Shown here: piece by piece, positions 35,878-46,943 of the stretch
How positions within the stretch are numbered: the stretch's first letter is position 1
Layout of the letters: every line of letters begins with the position of its first letter
Assembly: GCF_024641065.1 (NCBI RefSeq)
Contig: NZ_JAHEDV010000001.1
Location: 1 to 64,000 of the forward strand
Length of the DNA: 64,000 nucleotides
Origin: Rhodoluna sp.
GTDB lineage: Bacteria; Actinomycetota; Actinomycetes; Actinomycetales; Microbacteriaceae
Direction of reading: 5' to 3'
Program-made: the position numbers and the translations under genes
The notes under the pieces: model-generated
Seen by the model: the letters and a program-made list of their open reading frames with translations, nothing else
Database searches by the model: none
Told to the model about the DNA's origin: nothing

Positions 35878-37644
35878 ATGGCCTACCTAAATCCAGGTGA
35901 ACCTCAAAAGCGTCTAAAGCTTTTTGTTGGCATCGTTACCGTTATTGCGTTGCTCTTTGTTGGTCGCCTTTTTTACACCCAGGTCATTGATGCTGAACGG
36001 CTAAATACAATCTCGAGTGACCAGCGTTCGGTACCTCGCACACTTCCTGCGATTCGAGGCACTATCTACGATGCCGAGGGCAAGGTCTTGGCAAAGACCG
36101 TCATGCGCTATGACATAAATGTTGCTCCGAGCAAAGTGGCCGAATTCACTCGAACCCTAAACGACCAAGATGTGCAGGTAACTGTAGACCAAGCTGCCGG
36201 CGAGATGGCGTCAGCACTTTCAATGACTAAAGCGGCAGTCTTGAAGAAAATTACTGGCACTGGCGAGTATGCCCAGGTCAAGAAGCGTGTTGACGCCGCT
36301 GCCTATCGTCAAATCAAAGATTTGAAAATTCCTTGGGTCTACACCGACGCGATCGCTGACCGCCTATATCCAAACGGAGCTGTGGCCGGAAACATCGTCG
36401 GTTTTGTCAATGCCGAAGGCATCGGCGTGGCTGGTATCGAGCAGATGTATGACAAGTGTCTTGCAGGTGTTTCGGGCCAAGAAACCTTCGAGACCGGTGC
36501 TGACGGAATCAAAATTCCTGAAAGCACTGTGACTATTACCGAGGCTGTTCCTGGTCGAGATGTTCACCTGACCATCAACGCAGATTTGCAGTATTACGCG
36601 CAGCAGGTAATGGCATCGACAGTTAGTTACTTGCGTGGTGACTGGGGTTCGGCCACGATTATCGACATTAAGACAGGTCGAATTTTGGCAGCTGCCGAGG
36701 CTCCGACCGTTGACCCAAACGCACCAGAGAAGAGCAAAAGCGAAGATCGCGGTGCCCGTATATTTCAGCAAGCGTTTGAGCCAGGCTCAACTCTGAAGAC
36801 CATCACCGCTGCAATCGCAATTGAAGAGGGCAAGGCAACTCCTGAAACCAAGGTGACAGTTCCATATTCTTGGCCATTGCCGGGCGTTAACTACAACATC
36901 ACCGACAGCCACGTTCACCCAACCGAGCAATTGACTACCACGGGTATTCTTCGCGATTCATCCAACACCGGTATCGCACAGATCGGTGGTTTGGTTGACT
37001 ATAAGATTCGCCGAGCCTACCTAGACAAATTCGGCCTCGGTTCTAAGACTTCAATTGGTTTTCCAGGCGAACACTCGGGTCTGCTGAACACCCTAGAAAA
37101 CTGGGATGGAATCAAGCGCTGGGTATCAACCTTCGGGCAGGGTGTCAGTGTTACCCCAATTCAATCAGCCATGATGTATCAGGCCCTTGGCAACGGGGGA
37201 GTATTGCTTGAGCCAACTCTGACCGATGGCTGTGCAGACGAAAACGGAAAGTATGCAACTGCTCCGGTAAAAGCTGGCAAACAAGTAGTCTCTGCCGCAA
37301 CGGCCGAATCAACTCTTTTGATGCTCGAAAAAGTTGTTGAACACGGTGGTATTGGTCACTACGGAGCGGTTCCGGGCTACCGAATCGGAGCCAAAACCGG
37401 TACCGCTCAGATTACCGACCCTGCCACCGGTCGATACGGTTCGCTACACGCGGTGTCTTATATTGGCTTAGGTCCGATTGAAGACGCCCAGTTTGTGGTT
37501 GCAGTCACGGTTTATAAGTCGAGAACGATTTCAAACTCATTTGGTGTTGCGGGACCGTTCAAAAAAATCATGCAACAGACACTCCGAACATACCGAGTGC
37601 CTCCATCTACCACGAAATCGCCCAACATTGCTGAAGAATGGTAG
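35878..37644 (+). CDS. ftsI: septal peptidoglycan transpeptidase FtsI (PBP3)
   Basis: 588 residues. A short cytoplasmic leader and a membrane helix (LFVGIVTVIALLFVGRLFYT) are followed by the PBP dimerisation domain and the transpeptidase domain. Active-site residues are Ser304 and Lys307 (GSTLK), the SSN motif at 361-363 and Lys506 in AKTGTAQ. It cross-links septal peptidoglycan in partnership with FtsW. It starts 11 bases after the FtsL-like gene and overlaps murE by 7 bases. Confidence 0.96.
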   Translation: MAYLNPGEPQKRLKLFVGIVTVIALLFVGRLFYTQVIDAERLNTISSDQRSVPRTLPAIRGTIYDAEGKVLAKTVMRYDINVAPSKVAEFTRTLNDQDVQVTVDQAAGEMASALSMTKAAVLKKITGTGEYAQVKKRVDAAAYRQIKDLKIPWVYTDAIADRLYPNGAVAGNIVGFVNAEGIGVAGIEQMYDKCLAGVSGQETFETGADGIKIPESTVTITEAVPGRDVHLTINADLQYYAQQVMASTVSYLRGDWGSATIIDIKTGRILAAAEAPTVDPNAPEKSKSEDRGARIFQQAFEPGSTLKTITAAIAIEEGKATPETKVTVPYSWPLPGVNYNITDSHVHPTEQLTTTGILRDSSNTGIAQIGGLVDYKIRRAYLDKFGLGSKTSIGFPGEHSGLLNTLENWDGIKRWVSTFGQGVSVTPIQSAMMYQALGNGGVLLEPTLTDGCADENGKYATAPVKAGKQVVSAATAESTLLMLEKVVEHGGIGHYGAVPGYRIGAKTGTAQITDPATGRYGSLHAVSYIGLGPIEDAQFVVAVTVYKSRTISNSFGVAGPFKKIMQQTLRTYRVPPSTTKSPNIAEEW

Positions 37645-39194
37645 AGATGACTATTCAAGAGCAAATTCCACCAATTTTGAGACCAGAGGCCGTTGTGCCA
37701 GTGCCTCTGAAGGCTTTTGCACAAAAATTCTCATTAGATTGGGCGCCTGAAGCCTCCGATGTAACCCTCACCGGCATCAGTATGAACACCGGCGATCTTC
37801 GCAGCGGCGACCTTTTTGTCGCTATGCCAGGAAGAAAGACTCACGGTGCCAAGTTCATGGCACAAGCTCTCGAACAGGGCGCAGTTGCCGTTCTAACCGA
37901 TGCAGCGGGTGCAGCAGAACTCGGTCAGCTTTCGGTTCCAGTGCTCATCCTTGAGAACCCACGGGCTCACCTAGGCGATTTGGCCGCTTATGTCTATGGC
38001 AATGTGCCAGGCAACATGCCAAAGCTTTTTGCAACCACGGGCACGAACGGTAAGACCTCGACCAGTTATCTGCTCGAAGGTATCTTGCGTCAAATGGGTG
38101 AGGTTACCGGCCTAACATCAACCGCTGAGCGTCACATTGCCGGTGAAGTCATTGTCAGCCGCTTGACCACTCCTGAGTCGCCTGAAATGCAGGCTTTGAT
38201 TGCTCGCATGCGTGAGAAGGGTGTGACCGCAGTAGCCGTAGAAGTCTCGGCTCAGGCACTGTCGCAGTTGCGAGTTGATGGCATGCACTTCGATGTGGTT
38301 GGTTTCACCAACTTGAGTCACGATCACCTCGATGACTATGCCGATATGGATGAATATCTGGCCGCTAAGCTGCCACTTTTCACCAAACGTCGAGCCGACC
38401 GCGGTGTGGTTTGCCTAGATTCAAAATACGGCCGCCTGGTTGCAAAGCAGTCAGAGATTCCAGTAGTTACTATCACTAGCGAAATGGGTGTAGACGCAGA
38501 CTGGCATGTGGCTGTGACCGCCGAAACTCCACGATACACCTCATTTGTGCTAGCCGGCCCAAACGGCATCAACATTCGCTCACGCGTGCCACTACTTGGC
38601 ATTCACATGGCAGCAAATGCGGGTCTTGCCATTGCAATGTTGGTAGAGGCCGGTTTTGATGCCAATCGAATCGCAGAAGCTATCAAGGATGGAATTGACG
38701 CCTATCTACCGGGTCGCACCGAGCGAGTAACTGGCGAGACCGGCCCAGACGTCTATGTTGATTTCGGCCACAGTCCCGATGCTTTCTTGAACACCCTGGC
38801 TGCGGTCCGAAAAGTAACTCAGGGTCGAGTCTTTATGGTCTTTGGTGCCGATGGAGACCGAGATGCCTCAAAGCGCCCGGCTATGGCCCAGATTGCTGCT
38901 GAAGGCTCGGATGTTTTGGTAATTACCGACCACCACCCTCGATTTGAAGACCCAGCCTCGATCAGAAAAACCCTGGTCGATGCAGCTCGTGCTGCGAGGC
39001 CCGAGCTTGAAATCATCGAGGTAAGCCCGCCAGAGGCAGCAATTCGCAAAGCCGTGTCTATGGCCCAACCGGGTGACGCCATTCTTTGGGCTGGCCCTGG
39101 CCATCAGGATTACCGTGACATTCGCGGTGTTCGCACTCCATACTCGGCCCGAGCAGAAGCTCGTGCAGCACTCAAAGAGTCTGGCTGGTCATGA
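37638..39194 (+). CDS. murE: UDP-MurNAc-tripeptide ligase MurE, atypical amino acid motif
   Basis: 518 residues. Adds the third stem-peptide residue to UDP-MurNAc-L-Ala-D-Glu. The Mur ligase ATP loop is ATTGTNGKTSTSYLLEG. The motif DNPR that holds meso-diaminopimelate is here HHPR (residues 432-435, in TDHHPRFEDP), and the later GKGHE is GPGHQ (486-490). This argues against DAP as the substrate and for a different diamino acid or Lys/Orn. A second in-frame ATG at 37647 is possible as start. Overlaps ftsI by 7 and murF by 4 bases. Confidence 0.93.
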   Translation: MVEMTIQEQIPPILRPEAVVPVPLKAFAQKFSLDWAPEASDVTLTGISMNTGDLRSGDLFVAMPGRKTHGAKFMAQALEQGAVAVLTDAAGAAELGQLSVPVLILENPRAHLGDLAAYVYGNVPGNMPKLFATTGTNGKTSTSYLLEGILRQMGEVTGLTSTAERHIAGEVIVSRLTTPESPEMQALIARMREKGVTAVAVEVSAQALSQLRVDGMHFDVVGFTNLSHDHLDDYADMDEYLAAKLPLFTKRRADRGVVCLDSKYGRLVAKQSEIPVVTITSEMGVDADWHVAVTAETPRYTSFVLAGPNGINIRSRVPLLGIHMAANAGLAIAMLVEAGFDANRIAEAIKDGIDAYLPGRTERVTGETGPDVYVDFGHSPDAFLNTLAAVRKVTQGRVFMVFGADGDRDASKRPAMAQIAAEGSDVLVITDHHPRFEDPASIRKTLVDAARAARPELEIIEVSPPEAAIRKAVSMAQPGDAILWAGPGHQDYRDIRGVRTPYSARAEARAALKESGWS

Positions 39195-40606
39195 TTGCAA
39201 TTTCATTAGCCGAGATTGCCAAAGCAATTGACGGCGAACTCATTATTGGCAGCTCGGGCTCGCAAGAAACTCTGGTTAGCGGTTCGGTCGAAACCGACTC
39301 AAGGCTGGTAAAGCCGGGTTCGCTATTTTTCGCAAAGCCGGGTGAGGTTACCGATGGGCACCTGTTTGTGCCAGCTGCTGTGCAAAATGGTGCCACTGCT
39401 GCCGTAGTTGAGCGCTACCTGCCTGAGCAGAACGATATTGCGCAAATTATTGTCAAGGATGTTGTTCTCGCTTTAGGCAAATTGGCTGGCTACGTATTGC
39501 AAAGCATCCGTGCTGTATCTGACTTGAAGGTCATTGGCATCACCGGTTCAAATGGCAAGACCACGACCAAAAACATGCTTCGCGCTATCTTGAGTCAAGT
39601 TGGCGAAACCATCGCACCGATCGAGTCTTATAACAATGAAGTTGGTGCGCCATATTCGATGCTTCAAACCACCTTCGACACCAAATATTTGGTTGTCGAG
39701 CTGGGCGCTGGTGGCCCAGGCAGCATTGCTTATTTGACTGAAATTGCAAAGCCAAATATCGGTGTTGTTCTGAAGGTTGGCTTGGCACACGTCGGTGAAT
39801 TTGGTGGCATCGAAACCACAGCAAAAATCAAGGCGGAACTGCCAGCGAGATTATCGGCAAATGACCTCCTAATTTTGAACAGCGATGACGGTTACGTGCG
39901 TGATATGGCCGAACTCACCGAGGCGAAGAAAATCACTTTCGGTACCTCAGGCGATGCTGTTTACCGCGCGACCGGCCACGACCTCACAATCGATGGCACA
40001 GCTTTTGAATTGCACTGGCCAGATGCCGAAGTATCGAAACTGACTCTCCAGATTTTGGGGGAGCACCATGTCATGAATGCACTTGCTGCTGCGGCGGTTT
40101 CTGATCAACTTGGCGTTTCTCGTGCAGTTATTACCGAGGCGCTCGAATCAATGCCATTGGCTGAGCGCTGGAGAATGCAAACTACCCATCGCAGCGATGG
40201 TGTGACCGTCATTAACGATGCTTATAACGCCAGCCCAGACTCAACAAAAGCTGCGCTTCAAACCCTTGCTCACCTCGGAAAATCTGGCCGCAGAACCATC
40301 GCAATTTTGGGTGAAATGGCAGAACTGGGGCATGCTTCGCGTGAGCAGCACGACGCTATTGGTCGCACAGTTGTGCGGTTGAACATCGATCAATTAATCG
40401 TTGTTGGAGAGGCAGCCAAGCTAATCCACATGGGTGCTGAACAAGAGGGCTCCTGGGGCGGCGAATCGAAATTCTTTGAGGCGATTGACGAGGCTTTGGC
40501 GTTTGTTCGTGGAATGCTTATGGCTGGCGATATTGTGTTGGTGAAATCATCCAAGTCTGCCAACCTCAGACACCTGGGTGATGATCTTTTGGAGGTTCGT
40601 TCTTGA
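39191..40606 (+). CDS. murF: UDP-MurNAc-tripeptide D-alanyl-D-alanine ligase MurF
   Basis: 471 residues. ATP loop [19 protein letters not shown], the Mur ligase central-domain block [11 protein letters not shown] and [12 protein letters not shown], and the C-terminal [17 protein letters not shown]. It adds D-Ala-D-Ala to the UDP-MurNAc tripeptide. Overlaps murE by 4 bases (ATGA) and mraY by 4 (TTGA), indicating translational coupling. Confidence 0.96.
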   Translation: MIAISLAEIAKAIDGELIIGSSGSQETLVSGSVETDSRLVKPGSLFFAKPGEVTDGHLFVPAAVQNGATAAVVERYLPEQNDIAQIIVKDVVLALGKLAGYVLQSIRAVSDLKVIGITGSNGKTTTKNMLRAILSQVGETIAPIESYNNEVGAPYSMLQTTFDTKYLVVELGAGGPGSIAYLTEIAKPNIGVVLKVGLAHVGEFGGIETTAKIKAELPARLSANDLLILNSDDGYVRDMAELTEAKKITFGTSGDAVYRATGHDLTIDGTAFELHWPDAEVSKLTLQILGEHHVMNALAAAAVSDQLGVSRAVITEALESMPLAERWRMQTTHRSDGVTVINDAYNASPDSTKAALQTLAHLGKSGRRTIAILGEMAELGHASREQHDAIGRTVVRLNIDQLIVVGEAAKLIHMGAEQEGSWGGESKFFEAIDEALAFVRGMLMAGDIVLVKSSKSANLRHLGDDLLEVRS

Positions 40607-41703
40607 GAGCGATTTTGCTAGCCGGTGGAGTCTCAATGGCTTTCACGCTTTTGGCGACCCCTGCCTTTATTTGGCTGTTCCGCAAACTTAAGTGGGGCCA
40701 ATTTATTCGCGATGACGGGCCTGAATCACACCACACCAAGCGTGGAACACCAACCATGGGCGGTGTGGTGATTATTGTTGCCGCGGTTATCGGATATTTC
40801 GTTGGCAAGCTAGCCAACAACGAGGTGCCTTCTGCCTCAGCACTCTTGGTTTTGCTCATGCTGGTTGGTCTCGGCCTGGTTGGCTTCATCGACGATTTCA
40901 TCAAAACCCACAAGCAACGCAGCCTCGGTCTAACCGGCTGGGCGAAAATTGCCGGCCAAGGTGTGGTTGCTACCGTTTTTGCATTGCTTGCCTTGCAATT
41001 TCCAAACGAGGATGGTCTAACGCCAGCTTCAACCTTTATCTCTGCTATCAGAGACACCAACATCGATCTAATGATGTTTGGCACCATCGCGGGTTTGGCA
41101 ATCTTCTTGATCTGGATCTACATTCTCGTTGCGGCAGCCTCAAACGGTGTGAATATCGCGGATGGCCTCGATGGGCTAGCAACCGGCTCTTCGATAATGG
41201 CTATCGGCGCTTACACAGTGATCGGCTTCTGGCAGTTCAACCAAGCTTGTGGATCGGTGCTAGAGAACGTTTCAGCCTGTTATTCGGTTCGCGACCCGCT
41301 AGACCTTGCTGTGGTCTCTACCGCAATCGTTGGAGCCCTAACCGGCTTTCTTTGGTACAACACCTCACCGGCGCAAATTTTTATGGGTGACACCGGTTCG
41401 CTTGGGCTTGGTGGTGCACTGGCGGCTCTTGCGATTCTTTCTCGCACCGAACTCCTTTTGCTTCTGATCGGCGGTATTTTTGTGATCGTCACCGGCTCAG
41501 TTGTTATTCAGCGAGTGTTCTTCAAACTAACCAAGTGGAAGACCGGCACTGGGCGACGCGTTTTCTTGATGAGCCCGCTGCACCACCACTTTGAGTTGAA
41601 AGGCTGGGCCCAGGTTACCGTTGTTGTTCGTTTTTGGATCATCGCCGGTCTTTGCGTGCTCAGTGGCATCGGCTTGTTCTATCTTGAGTGGATTGCTGGC
41701 TAA
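40603..41703 (+). CDS. mraY: phospho-MurNAc-pentapeptide transferase MraY
   Basis: 366 residues, TTG start overlapping the murF stop. An integral membrane protein with about ten helices that makes lipid I. Conserved loops: [30 protein letters not shown] (catalytic Asp-Asp), [12 protein letters not shown] and the [14 protein letters not shown] block, ending with [13 protein letters not shown]. All are characteristic of MraY. murD follows after 8 bases. Confidence 0.96.
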   Translation: MRAILLAGGVSMAFTLLATPAFIWLFRKLKWGQFIRDDGPESHHTKRGTPTMGGVVIIVAAVIGYFVGKLANNEVPSASALLVLLMLVGLGLVGFIDDFIKTHKQRSLGLTGWAKIAGQGVVATVFALLALQFPNEDGLTPASTFISAIRDTNIDLMMFGTIAGLAIFLIWIYILVAAASNGVNIADGLDGLATGSSIMAIGAYTVIGFWQFNQACGSVLENVSACYSVRDPLDLAVVSTAIVGALTGFLWYNTSPAQIFMGDTGSLGLGGALAALAILSRTELLLLLIGGIFVIVTGSVVIQRVFFKLTKWKTGTGRRVFLMSPLHHHFELKGWAQVTVVVRFWIIAGLCVLSGIGLFYLEWIAG

Positions 41704-41711
41704 GCATTCTG

Positions 41712-43175
41712 ATGACCGATTTTTCTCAGCTAAATAGTTGGCACGCCAATTGGCGTGACCTGCGTGTTGTTGTTTTTGGGCTCGGAGTGACTGGCTTCTC
41801 GGTCGCAGACACCTTGGCTGAGCTTGGTTGCAAAGTGCTTGTCGTTGCTGAAAAAGCTGATGCCGAACTTCTAGACATCCTTGATGTCATTGGCGTTGAC
41901 CACATCAGTGGTGAAGAGGCAAAGGGAGTGCCCGCGGCTGTAAAAAGCTTTGAAGCGCAACTGGTGATTACTTCTCCAGGAGTAAAGCCAGAGCACGAAC
42001 TTTTGCGCTGGGCTGCCGACGTGGCGATTCCGGTTTGGGTAGACATCGAACTTGCTTGGCGAGTTCGCGATAAGAACCCTGAGCGCGTTGCTGACTGGCT
42101 GATGATCACTGGCACCAACGGCAAAACCACTACCGTTCAAATGGTTGAGGCAATGATCAACCAGTCCGGCAAACGTGCCATCGCCTGTGGCAACATCGGT
42201 ACTCCGGTATTGGACGCTATTCGTGAACCGGATGGTTTCGATGCTCTTGTTGTTGAGTTATCAAGTTTTCAGCTTCACTACCTAGGTACGGTTAAGCCAT
42301 TTTCGGCCGCTGTTCTAAACCTTGCTGATGACCACCTAGATTGGCACGGATCTTTTGAGGCCTACCGTGATGCCAAAGCGAAAATTTTTGAAAACACCCA
42401 GGTTGCCTGTGTTTATAACGTTGCCGACTCACAGACCGAGCGCATGGTTGAAAATGCTGATGTTCAAGAGGGCGCACGCGCAATCGGGTTCACAATTGGT
42501 ACTCCTATGCGCAGTCAGATCGGCTTTGTCGAAGACATTCTTTGCGATCGTGCATTCCTGGATGACAGGGCAAATAACGCACTCGAAATCGCGACGCTCG
42601 AAGATCTCTCAAACATCGGTGTTATGACTCCGCATCTGATGGCAAATGCAGCTGCAGCGACTGCGCTGGCACGTTCATACGGGGTTTCACCGGTTGACAT
42701 TAAAGCTGCTCTCAAGAAATTTAGACTCGACGCACACCGAATTGAATTAGTTGCTGAAGCAGATGGCATTCGATGGATTGATGACTCGAAAGCCACTAAT
42801 CCGCACGCGGCTGCGGCATCGCTGAATTCATTCGACAACATTGTCTGGGTAGTAGGTGGCTTGCTAAAGGGTGTTGACATCAGTGAGGTAGTCAAAAAGT
42901 ACTCTGCTCGAATAAAGGCTGCCATTGTGATCGGCAAAGATCGCGAACCGGTGCTAGAGGCGCTTTCACGCCATCTTGGTGCCAAGCCGGTAATCGAAAT
43001 CTTGGCAGATGCCGGAGCTCAAGTCATGGCAGAAGTAGCGACAGCGGCAGTGTCGTTGGCGCGTGACGGAGACACTGTCTTGCTTGCACCAGCAGCGGCT
43101 TCAATGGACCAATTCAAGGATTACGCCGATCGAGGCAATTCATTTGCTGAAGCTGTCAGGATGGCGCTCAAGTGA
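41712..43175 (+). CDS. murD: UDP-MurNAc-L-alanine:D-glutamate ligase MurD
   Basis: 487 residues from ATG 41712; an earlier in-frame ATG lies inside the end of mraY and is unlikely. A Rossmann-like N-terminal domain (VVVFGLGVTGFSVADTLAEL), the ATP loop MITGTNGKTTTVQMVEA and the third domain with WIDDSKATNPHAA are present. Overlaps ftsW by 4 bases. Confidence 0.95.
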   Translation: MTDFSQLNSWHANWRDLRVVVFGLGVTGFSVADTLAELGCKVLVVAEKADAELLDILDVIGVDHISGEEAKGVPAAVKSFEAQLVITSPGVKPEHELLRWAADVAIPVWVDIELAWRVRDKNPERVADWLMITGTNGKTTTVQMVEAMINQSGKRAIACGNIGTPVLDAIREPDGFDALVVELSSFQLHYLGTVKPFSAAVLNLADDHLDWHGSFEAYRDAKAKIFENTQVACVYNVADSQTERMVENADVQEGARAIGFTIGTPMRSQIGFVEDILCDRAFLDDRANNALEIATLEDLSNIGVMTPHLMANAAAATALARSYGVSPVDIKAALKKFRLDAHRIELVAEADGIRWIDDSKATNPHAAAASLNSFDNIVWVVGGLLKGVDISEVVKKYSARIKAAIVIGKDREPVLEALSRHLGAKPVIEILADAGAQVMAEVATAAVSLARDGDTVLLAPAAASMDQFKDYADRGNSFAEAVRMALK

Positions 43176-44437
43176 AAAAGGCGCACGAACGACGTCGTCC
43201 ACCAGTAGCTAAACCGGTTCGACCTCAACTGAACATTTCTTCAAGCGTGCGTGAGCTGAGAGCTAACTCGGGTTCAGCCGCCCGCGGAATGTATAACCGA
43301 ATTTTCGCTGCACAGTCCCAAAACTTTTATCGACTGCTCGCGTTCACCTTCTTCTTGCTGGTTTTTGGTTTGGTGATGGTGTTTTCTGCTTCGTCGATTG
43401 ACTCACTAAAAGACACGAATAACTCGCTCACCATCGGCGGGCGTCAATTGTTGTTTGGTGCAATCGGACTGGTAGCACTGGCAGCAGCTTCAATGCTTTC
43501 GATTCAAACCATCAAGCGTTTCGCAAAGTTTGCCTTCGTAATCACGATGGGCATGCAGCTACTTGTTTTAGTCATCGGAAAAAGCGTTGGCGGTAACCGA
43601 AACTGGATTCAAATTCCGGGAGTTGGTGCAATTCAGCCATCCGAGTTTTTGAAAATTGGCTTGATTTTGATGCTTTCACTCTGGATGGCAAAGCGACAGG
43701 ATCGCCTTTATGACGGCCGGGTCTGGTGGCAGGCCTTGCTAATCGCAGTCGCGGCCATGGGTTGCGTGCTATTGGGTAGCGACCTCGGAACAGTAATTGT
43801 TATGTTTGCATCAGTCATGATGCTGTTGAACCTGGCTGGCATGCCTAACCGTATCAATTTGACTGTAATTGCCGCGGTAATTATTTCTGTGCCGATGCTT
43901 CTGACAGTTGGTTCGGGGTCGCGCGTGGGCCGAATTATGGCTTGGTTGAATCCGAGTGCACCTGACCCTAATGACTACAACTGGCAACCGATTCATGGTG
44001 AATACGCGATTGCAGCCGGCGGTATTTTTGGCTCGGGTCTGGGCGAATCCAAAATGAAGTGGAGTTGGATTCCGGTAGTAGAAAACGACTTCATTTTTGC
44101 GGTTATCGGCGAAGAGCTTGGTCTAATCGGCGCGGCTGTACTCATTGGCCTCTTCGTGTTTTTGGCGATTTCGTTTCGACGAATTTTTGAAAATACCAGG
44201 GATGACTTCGCGCGCTTCGTTGTTGGCGGCGTCATGTCTTGGATCGTGCTGCAGGCACTGATCAACATCGCCGTGGTTCTCAGATTGCTTCCGGTGTTGG
44301 GTGTGCCACTGCCACTGATTTCTCAGGGTGGTTCATCGTTGGTTGCAACTCTCGGAGCCATCGGTCTGGTTCTAGCCATCGAACGAGACAACCACCTAAA
44401 CTTCTCTAACTTTCGTCAGCCTAGGAGAGTGCGATGA
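43172..44437 (+). CDS. ftsW: lipid II polymerase FtsW
   Basis: 421 residues, SEDS family with about ten membrane helices after a basic cytoplasmic leader of about 50 residues. Family blocks: VMVFSASSIDS, GNRNWIQIPGVGAIQPSEFL, and PLPLISQGGSSLVATLGAIG. It polymerises glycan at the septum together with FtsI. GTG start overlapping murD; 4-base overlap with murG. Confidence 0.96.
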   Translation: MKKAHERRRPPVAKPVRPQLNISSSVRELRANSGSAARGMYNRIFAAQSQNFYRLLAFTFFLLVFGLVMVFSASSIDSLKDTNNSLTIGGRQLLFGAIGLVALAAASMLSIQTIKRFAKFAFVITMGMQLLVLVIGKSVGGNRNWIQIPGVGAIQPSEFLKIGLILMLSLWMAKRQDRLYDGRVWWQALLIAVAAMGCVLLGSDLGTVIVMFASVMMLLNLAGMPNRINLTVIAAVIISVPMLLTVGSGSRVGRIMAWLNPSAPDPNDYNWQPIHGEYAIAAGGIFGSGLGESKMKWSWIPVVENDFIFAVIGEELGLIGAAVLIGLFVFLAISFRRIFENTRDDFARFVVGGVMSWIVLQALINIAVVLRLLPVLGVPLPLISQGGSSLVATLGAIGLVLAIERDNHLNFSNFRQPRRVR

Positions 44438-45501
44438 CTAACTTTCTTTTGGCTGGTGGCGGCACTGCCGGGCACGTCAATCCATTGCTCGCGCTTGCCG
44501 ACAAAATTGTCGCCCGATCAGCAAGCGACCAGATTTGGGCTCTCGGTACAGCTGAGGGGCTCGAGGCTGAGTTGGTTCCCGCCCGTGGCTATCAACTTTT
44601 GACTATTGCAAAGTTGCCTTTTCCTCGAGGCCTGGGCGGTTATGCAATTAAGTTTCCAGCCAAGTTTCAGGCCACTATCAAGCAGGTTGAAAAAATCATC
44701 CTGGATAAAAAAATCGACGTGGTTGTTGGTTTTGGCGGGTACGCCAGCGCGCCCGCCTACCTAGCGGCAAAGCGTACCAAAGTTCCGTTCGTAGTTCACG
44801 AGGCGAATGCTTTGCCCGGTTGGGCTAATAAACTCGGCTCGAAGTTCGCTGCCGCAGTTGGGGTTGCTTTCAAAGCTACGAAACTCAAGAATGCAACTTT
44901 TGTGGGTATGCCGCTGCGGAGCGAAATAGAAGCATTGGCCAACCACAGTGATCAAGCTTCGGCTCGCGTCCATTTTGGCTTAGACCCTGAGACGGTGACA
45001 TTGCTGGTCACCGGTGGCTCGCTAGGGGCCAAGCGCATCAACGAGACTATTGAAGCTTCAAGGCGCGTTTTGAATGCGGCAGGAATTCAGGTGCTTCACA
45101 TCGTCGGCGGAAGGTCAGAGTTGCCGCCGGTTAGTGAACCAGGATTTGTGCGAATCGCATACTGCGACCGCATGGATCTTGCGATTTCGGCAGCTGACTT
45201 TGCCATTTCGCGAGCCGGAGCATCTACAGTCAGCGAGTTTGCCGCGGTCGGATTACCGGCAGCATATGTTCCGTATCCGGTGGGCAACGGTGAGCAACGC
45301 TTCAACGTGACCGAGATTGTGGCTGCTGGCGGCTCAACCATGGTGCTTGATTCAGGCTTCACGCCTGCCTATGTTGCATCAGAAATCGTGCCGCTCATGT
45401 CGAACCGACGCTTGCTCAAAGCTATGTCAGATGGCGCCAAGTCTGTCGGAGTCGCAGACGGTTCGGAGCGCCTTTTGAGTTTGATTCTCGGTGTTTTGTA
45501 A
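44434..45501 (+). CDS. murG: N-acetylglucosaminyltransferase MurG
   Basis: 355 residues. Converts lipid I to lipid II on the cytoplasmic face. N-terminal FLLAGGGTAGHVNPLLALAD, the acceptor site block VVGFGGYASAPAYLAAK and VVHEANALPGWANKLGS, and the UDP-GlcNAc site VTGGSLGAKRINE and SRAGASTVSEFAAVGLPA. All expected motifs are intact. Confidence 0.96.
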   Translation: MTNFLLAGGGTAGHVNPLLALADKIVARSASDQIWALGTAEGLEAELVPARGYQLLTIAKLPFPRGLGGYAIKFPAKFQATIKQVEKIILDKKIDVVVGFGGYASAPAYLAAKRTKVPFVVHEANALPGWANKLGSKFAAAVGVAFKATKLKNATFVGMPLRSEIEALANHSDQASARVHFGLDPETVTLLVTGGSLGAKRINETIEASRRVLNAAGIQVLHIVGGRSELPPVSEPGFVRIAYCDRMDLAISAADFAISRAGASTVSEFAAVGLPAAYVPYPVGNGEQRFNVTEIVAAGGSTMVLDSGFTPAYVASEIVPLMSNRRLLKAMSDGAKSVGVADGSERLLSLILGVL

Positions 45502-45511
45502 TCAAATGTTC

Positions 45512-45529
45512 AGGCGTAATGCCTAGTCT
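45512..45529 (+). promoter_or_regulatory. possible murC-ftsQ promoter
   Basis: In the 51-base murG-murC gap, TAGTCT at 45524-45529 fits the -10 pattern, and a small inverted repeat AGGC-GTAAT-GCCT (45512-45524) abuts it. AAGGA before ATG 45553 is the ribosome binding site. No clear -35 box, so an internal promoter is only suggested. Confidence 0.35.
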
Positions 45530-45552
45530 TAGTACCGAGCGTAAGGAACCAA

Positions 45553-46941
45553 ATGATTAAGCCAGACTTCACCCAGCCGGTGCCTGCCGACCTCGGCACA
45601 GTTCACTTTATTGGCATTGGCGGGTCAGGAATGAGCGGAATCGCTCGCATACTTCTTGGCATGGGCCACAAAGTAACCGGTAGCGACTTGCGTGACACCG
45701 ACACGGTTGCTGCACTGCGCGAACTAGGTGCAGAAATCGCAATTGGCCATGATGCCGCGAACCTAGGAAACCCAGACACCGTCGTGGTTACTTCAGCACT
45801 CTGGCCGACTAACCCTGAGTACCTGCTGGCAAAAGAGCTCGGTATTCCGGTTATTCACCGCTCTCAAGCTCTGGCCTACCTAACCTCAAAGCGCGAGGTA
45901 ATTGCGGTTGCTGGCGCGCACGGCAAAACTACGAGCACAGGCATGATCATCACCGGCCTTCTTGGTCTTGGCGAGGACCCAAGTTTTGTTAACGGTGGTG
46001 TAATCGCAGCATTGAACGCATCTTCTGCTGCCGGATCTGGTGACTTGTTCGTCATTGAAGCCGACGAGTCAGATGGCTCATTCCTTCACTACGACACCGC
46101 AGTTGCTTTGATTACCAACGTTGATGCAGATCACCTAGATCACTACGGAAGCGAAGCGGCATTTGAAGCCGAATTTGCGAAGTTTGCAAATGGTGCCAAA
46201 GATTTTGTCGTAATTAGTGCTGATGACCCAGGTGCCGTTCGCGTCACCAAGCTAATTACCAGCAAACGAGTGATCACCTTCGGTCAAGAAAATTCGGCTG
46301 ATGTGCGACTGTTTGACGTTGACGCAACTGGCGCCCGAGTTTCGTTCAGCGTGAGTGTTGAAGGAAAAGTTTTGTCGGCCAAGCTGAGTGTTCCAGGCGA
46401 ACACAATGCAATCAATGCCGTCGGTGCGCTTGCGGTGTTGGTTGGTCTTGGTTTTGATGCTGCAGAAAGCCTCAAGGCAATTGAAGCCTTTGGCGGCACT
46501 GATCGTCGTTTTCAGCTTCACGGTGTTGAGCGCGGAGTTTCGGTGTATGACGATTACGCTCACCACCCAACCGAGTCTGCTGCCGCTATCAAAGCTGCTA
46601 AAGCAGTGGTCGGCGATGGTCGATTGATCACTGTCTTTCAACCGCACCTTTACAGCCGAACCCGAATCATGGCCCAAGAGTTTGCCGATGCTTTATCGGC
46701 AAGCGACGAAGTTATCGTGCTCGACATCTACGCGGCTCGTGAAGACCCAGAGCCAGGTGTTACCGGCGCTTTGGTGAGTGACCGTTTCAAGAACCAAGCC
46801 CAGGTTCACTACGTACCGAACTGGGATGATGTTCCTGCCGTTGCAGCTTCACTTGCCAAGTCGGGTGACTTCATCATGACCATGGGTTGTGGTGACATTT
46901 ACCGAATGTGTCCAGAGCTTCTTGAAGCGCTGAAGAAGTAG
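45553..46941 (+). CDS. murC: UDP-N-acetylmuramate:L-alanine ligase MurC
   Basis: 462 residues. N-terminal nucleotide-binding domain [23 protein letters not shown] loop [17 protein letters not shown], central [13 protein letters not shown], and C-terminal [16 protein letters not shown]. First amino-acid addition of peptidoglycan precursor synthesis. ftsQ starts 2 bases after its stop. Confidence 0.96.
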   Translation: MIKPDFTQPVPADLGTVHFIGIGGSGMSGIARILLGMGHKVTGSDLRDTDTVAALRELGAEIAIGHDAANLGNPDTVVVTSALWPTNPEYLLAKELGIPVIHRSQALAYLTSKREVIAVAGAHGKTTSTGMIITGLLGLGEDPSFVNGGVIAALNASSAAGSGDLFVIEADESDGSFLHYDTAVALITNVDADHLDHYGSEAAFEAEFAKFANGAKDFVVISADDPGAVRVTKLITSKRVITFGQENSADVRLFDVDATGARVSFSVSVEGKVLSAKLSVPGEHNAINAVGALAVLVGLGFDAAESLKAIEAFGGTDRRFQLHGVERGVSVYDDYAHHPTESAAAIKAAKAVVGDGRLITVFQPHLYSRTRIMAQEFADALSASDEVIVLDIYAAREDPEPGVTGALVSDRFKNQAQVHYVPNWDDVPAVAASLAKSGDFIMTMGCGDIYRMCPELLEALKK

Positions 46942-46943
46942 CT

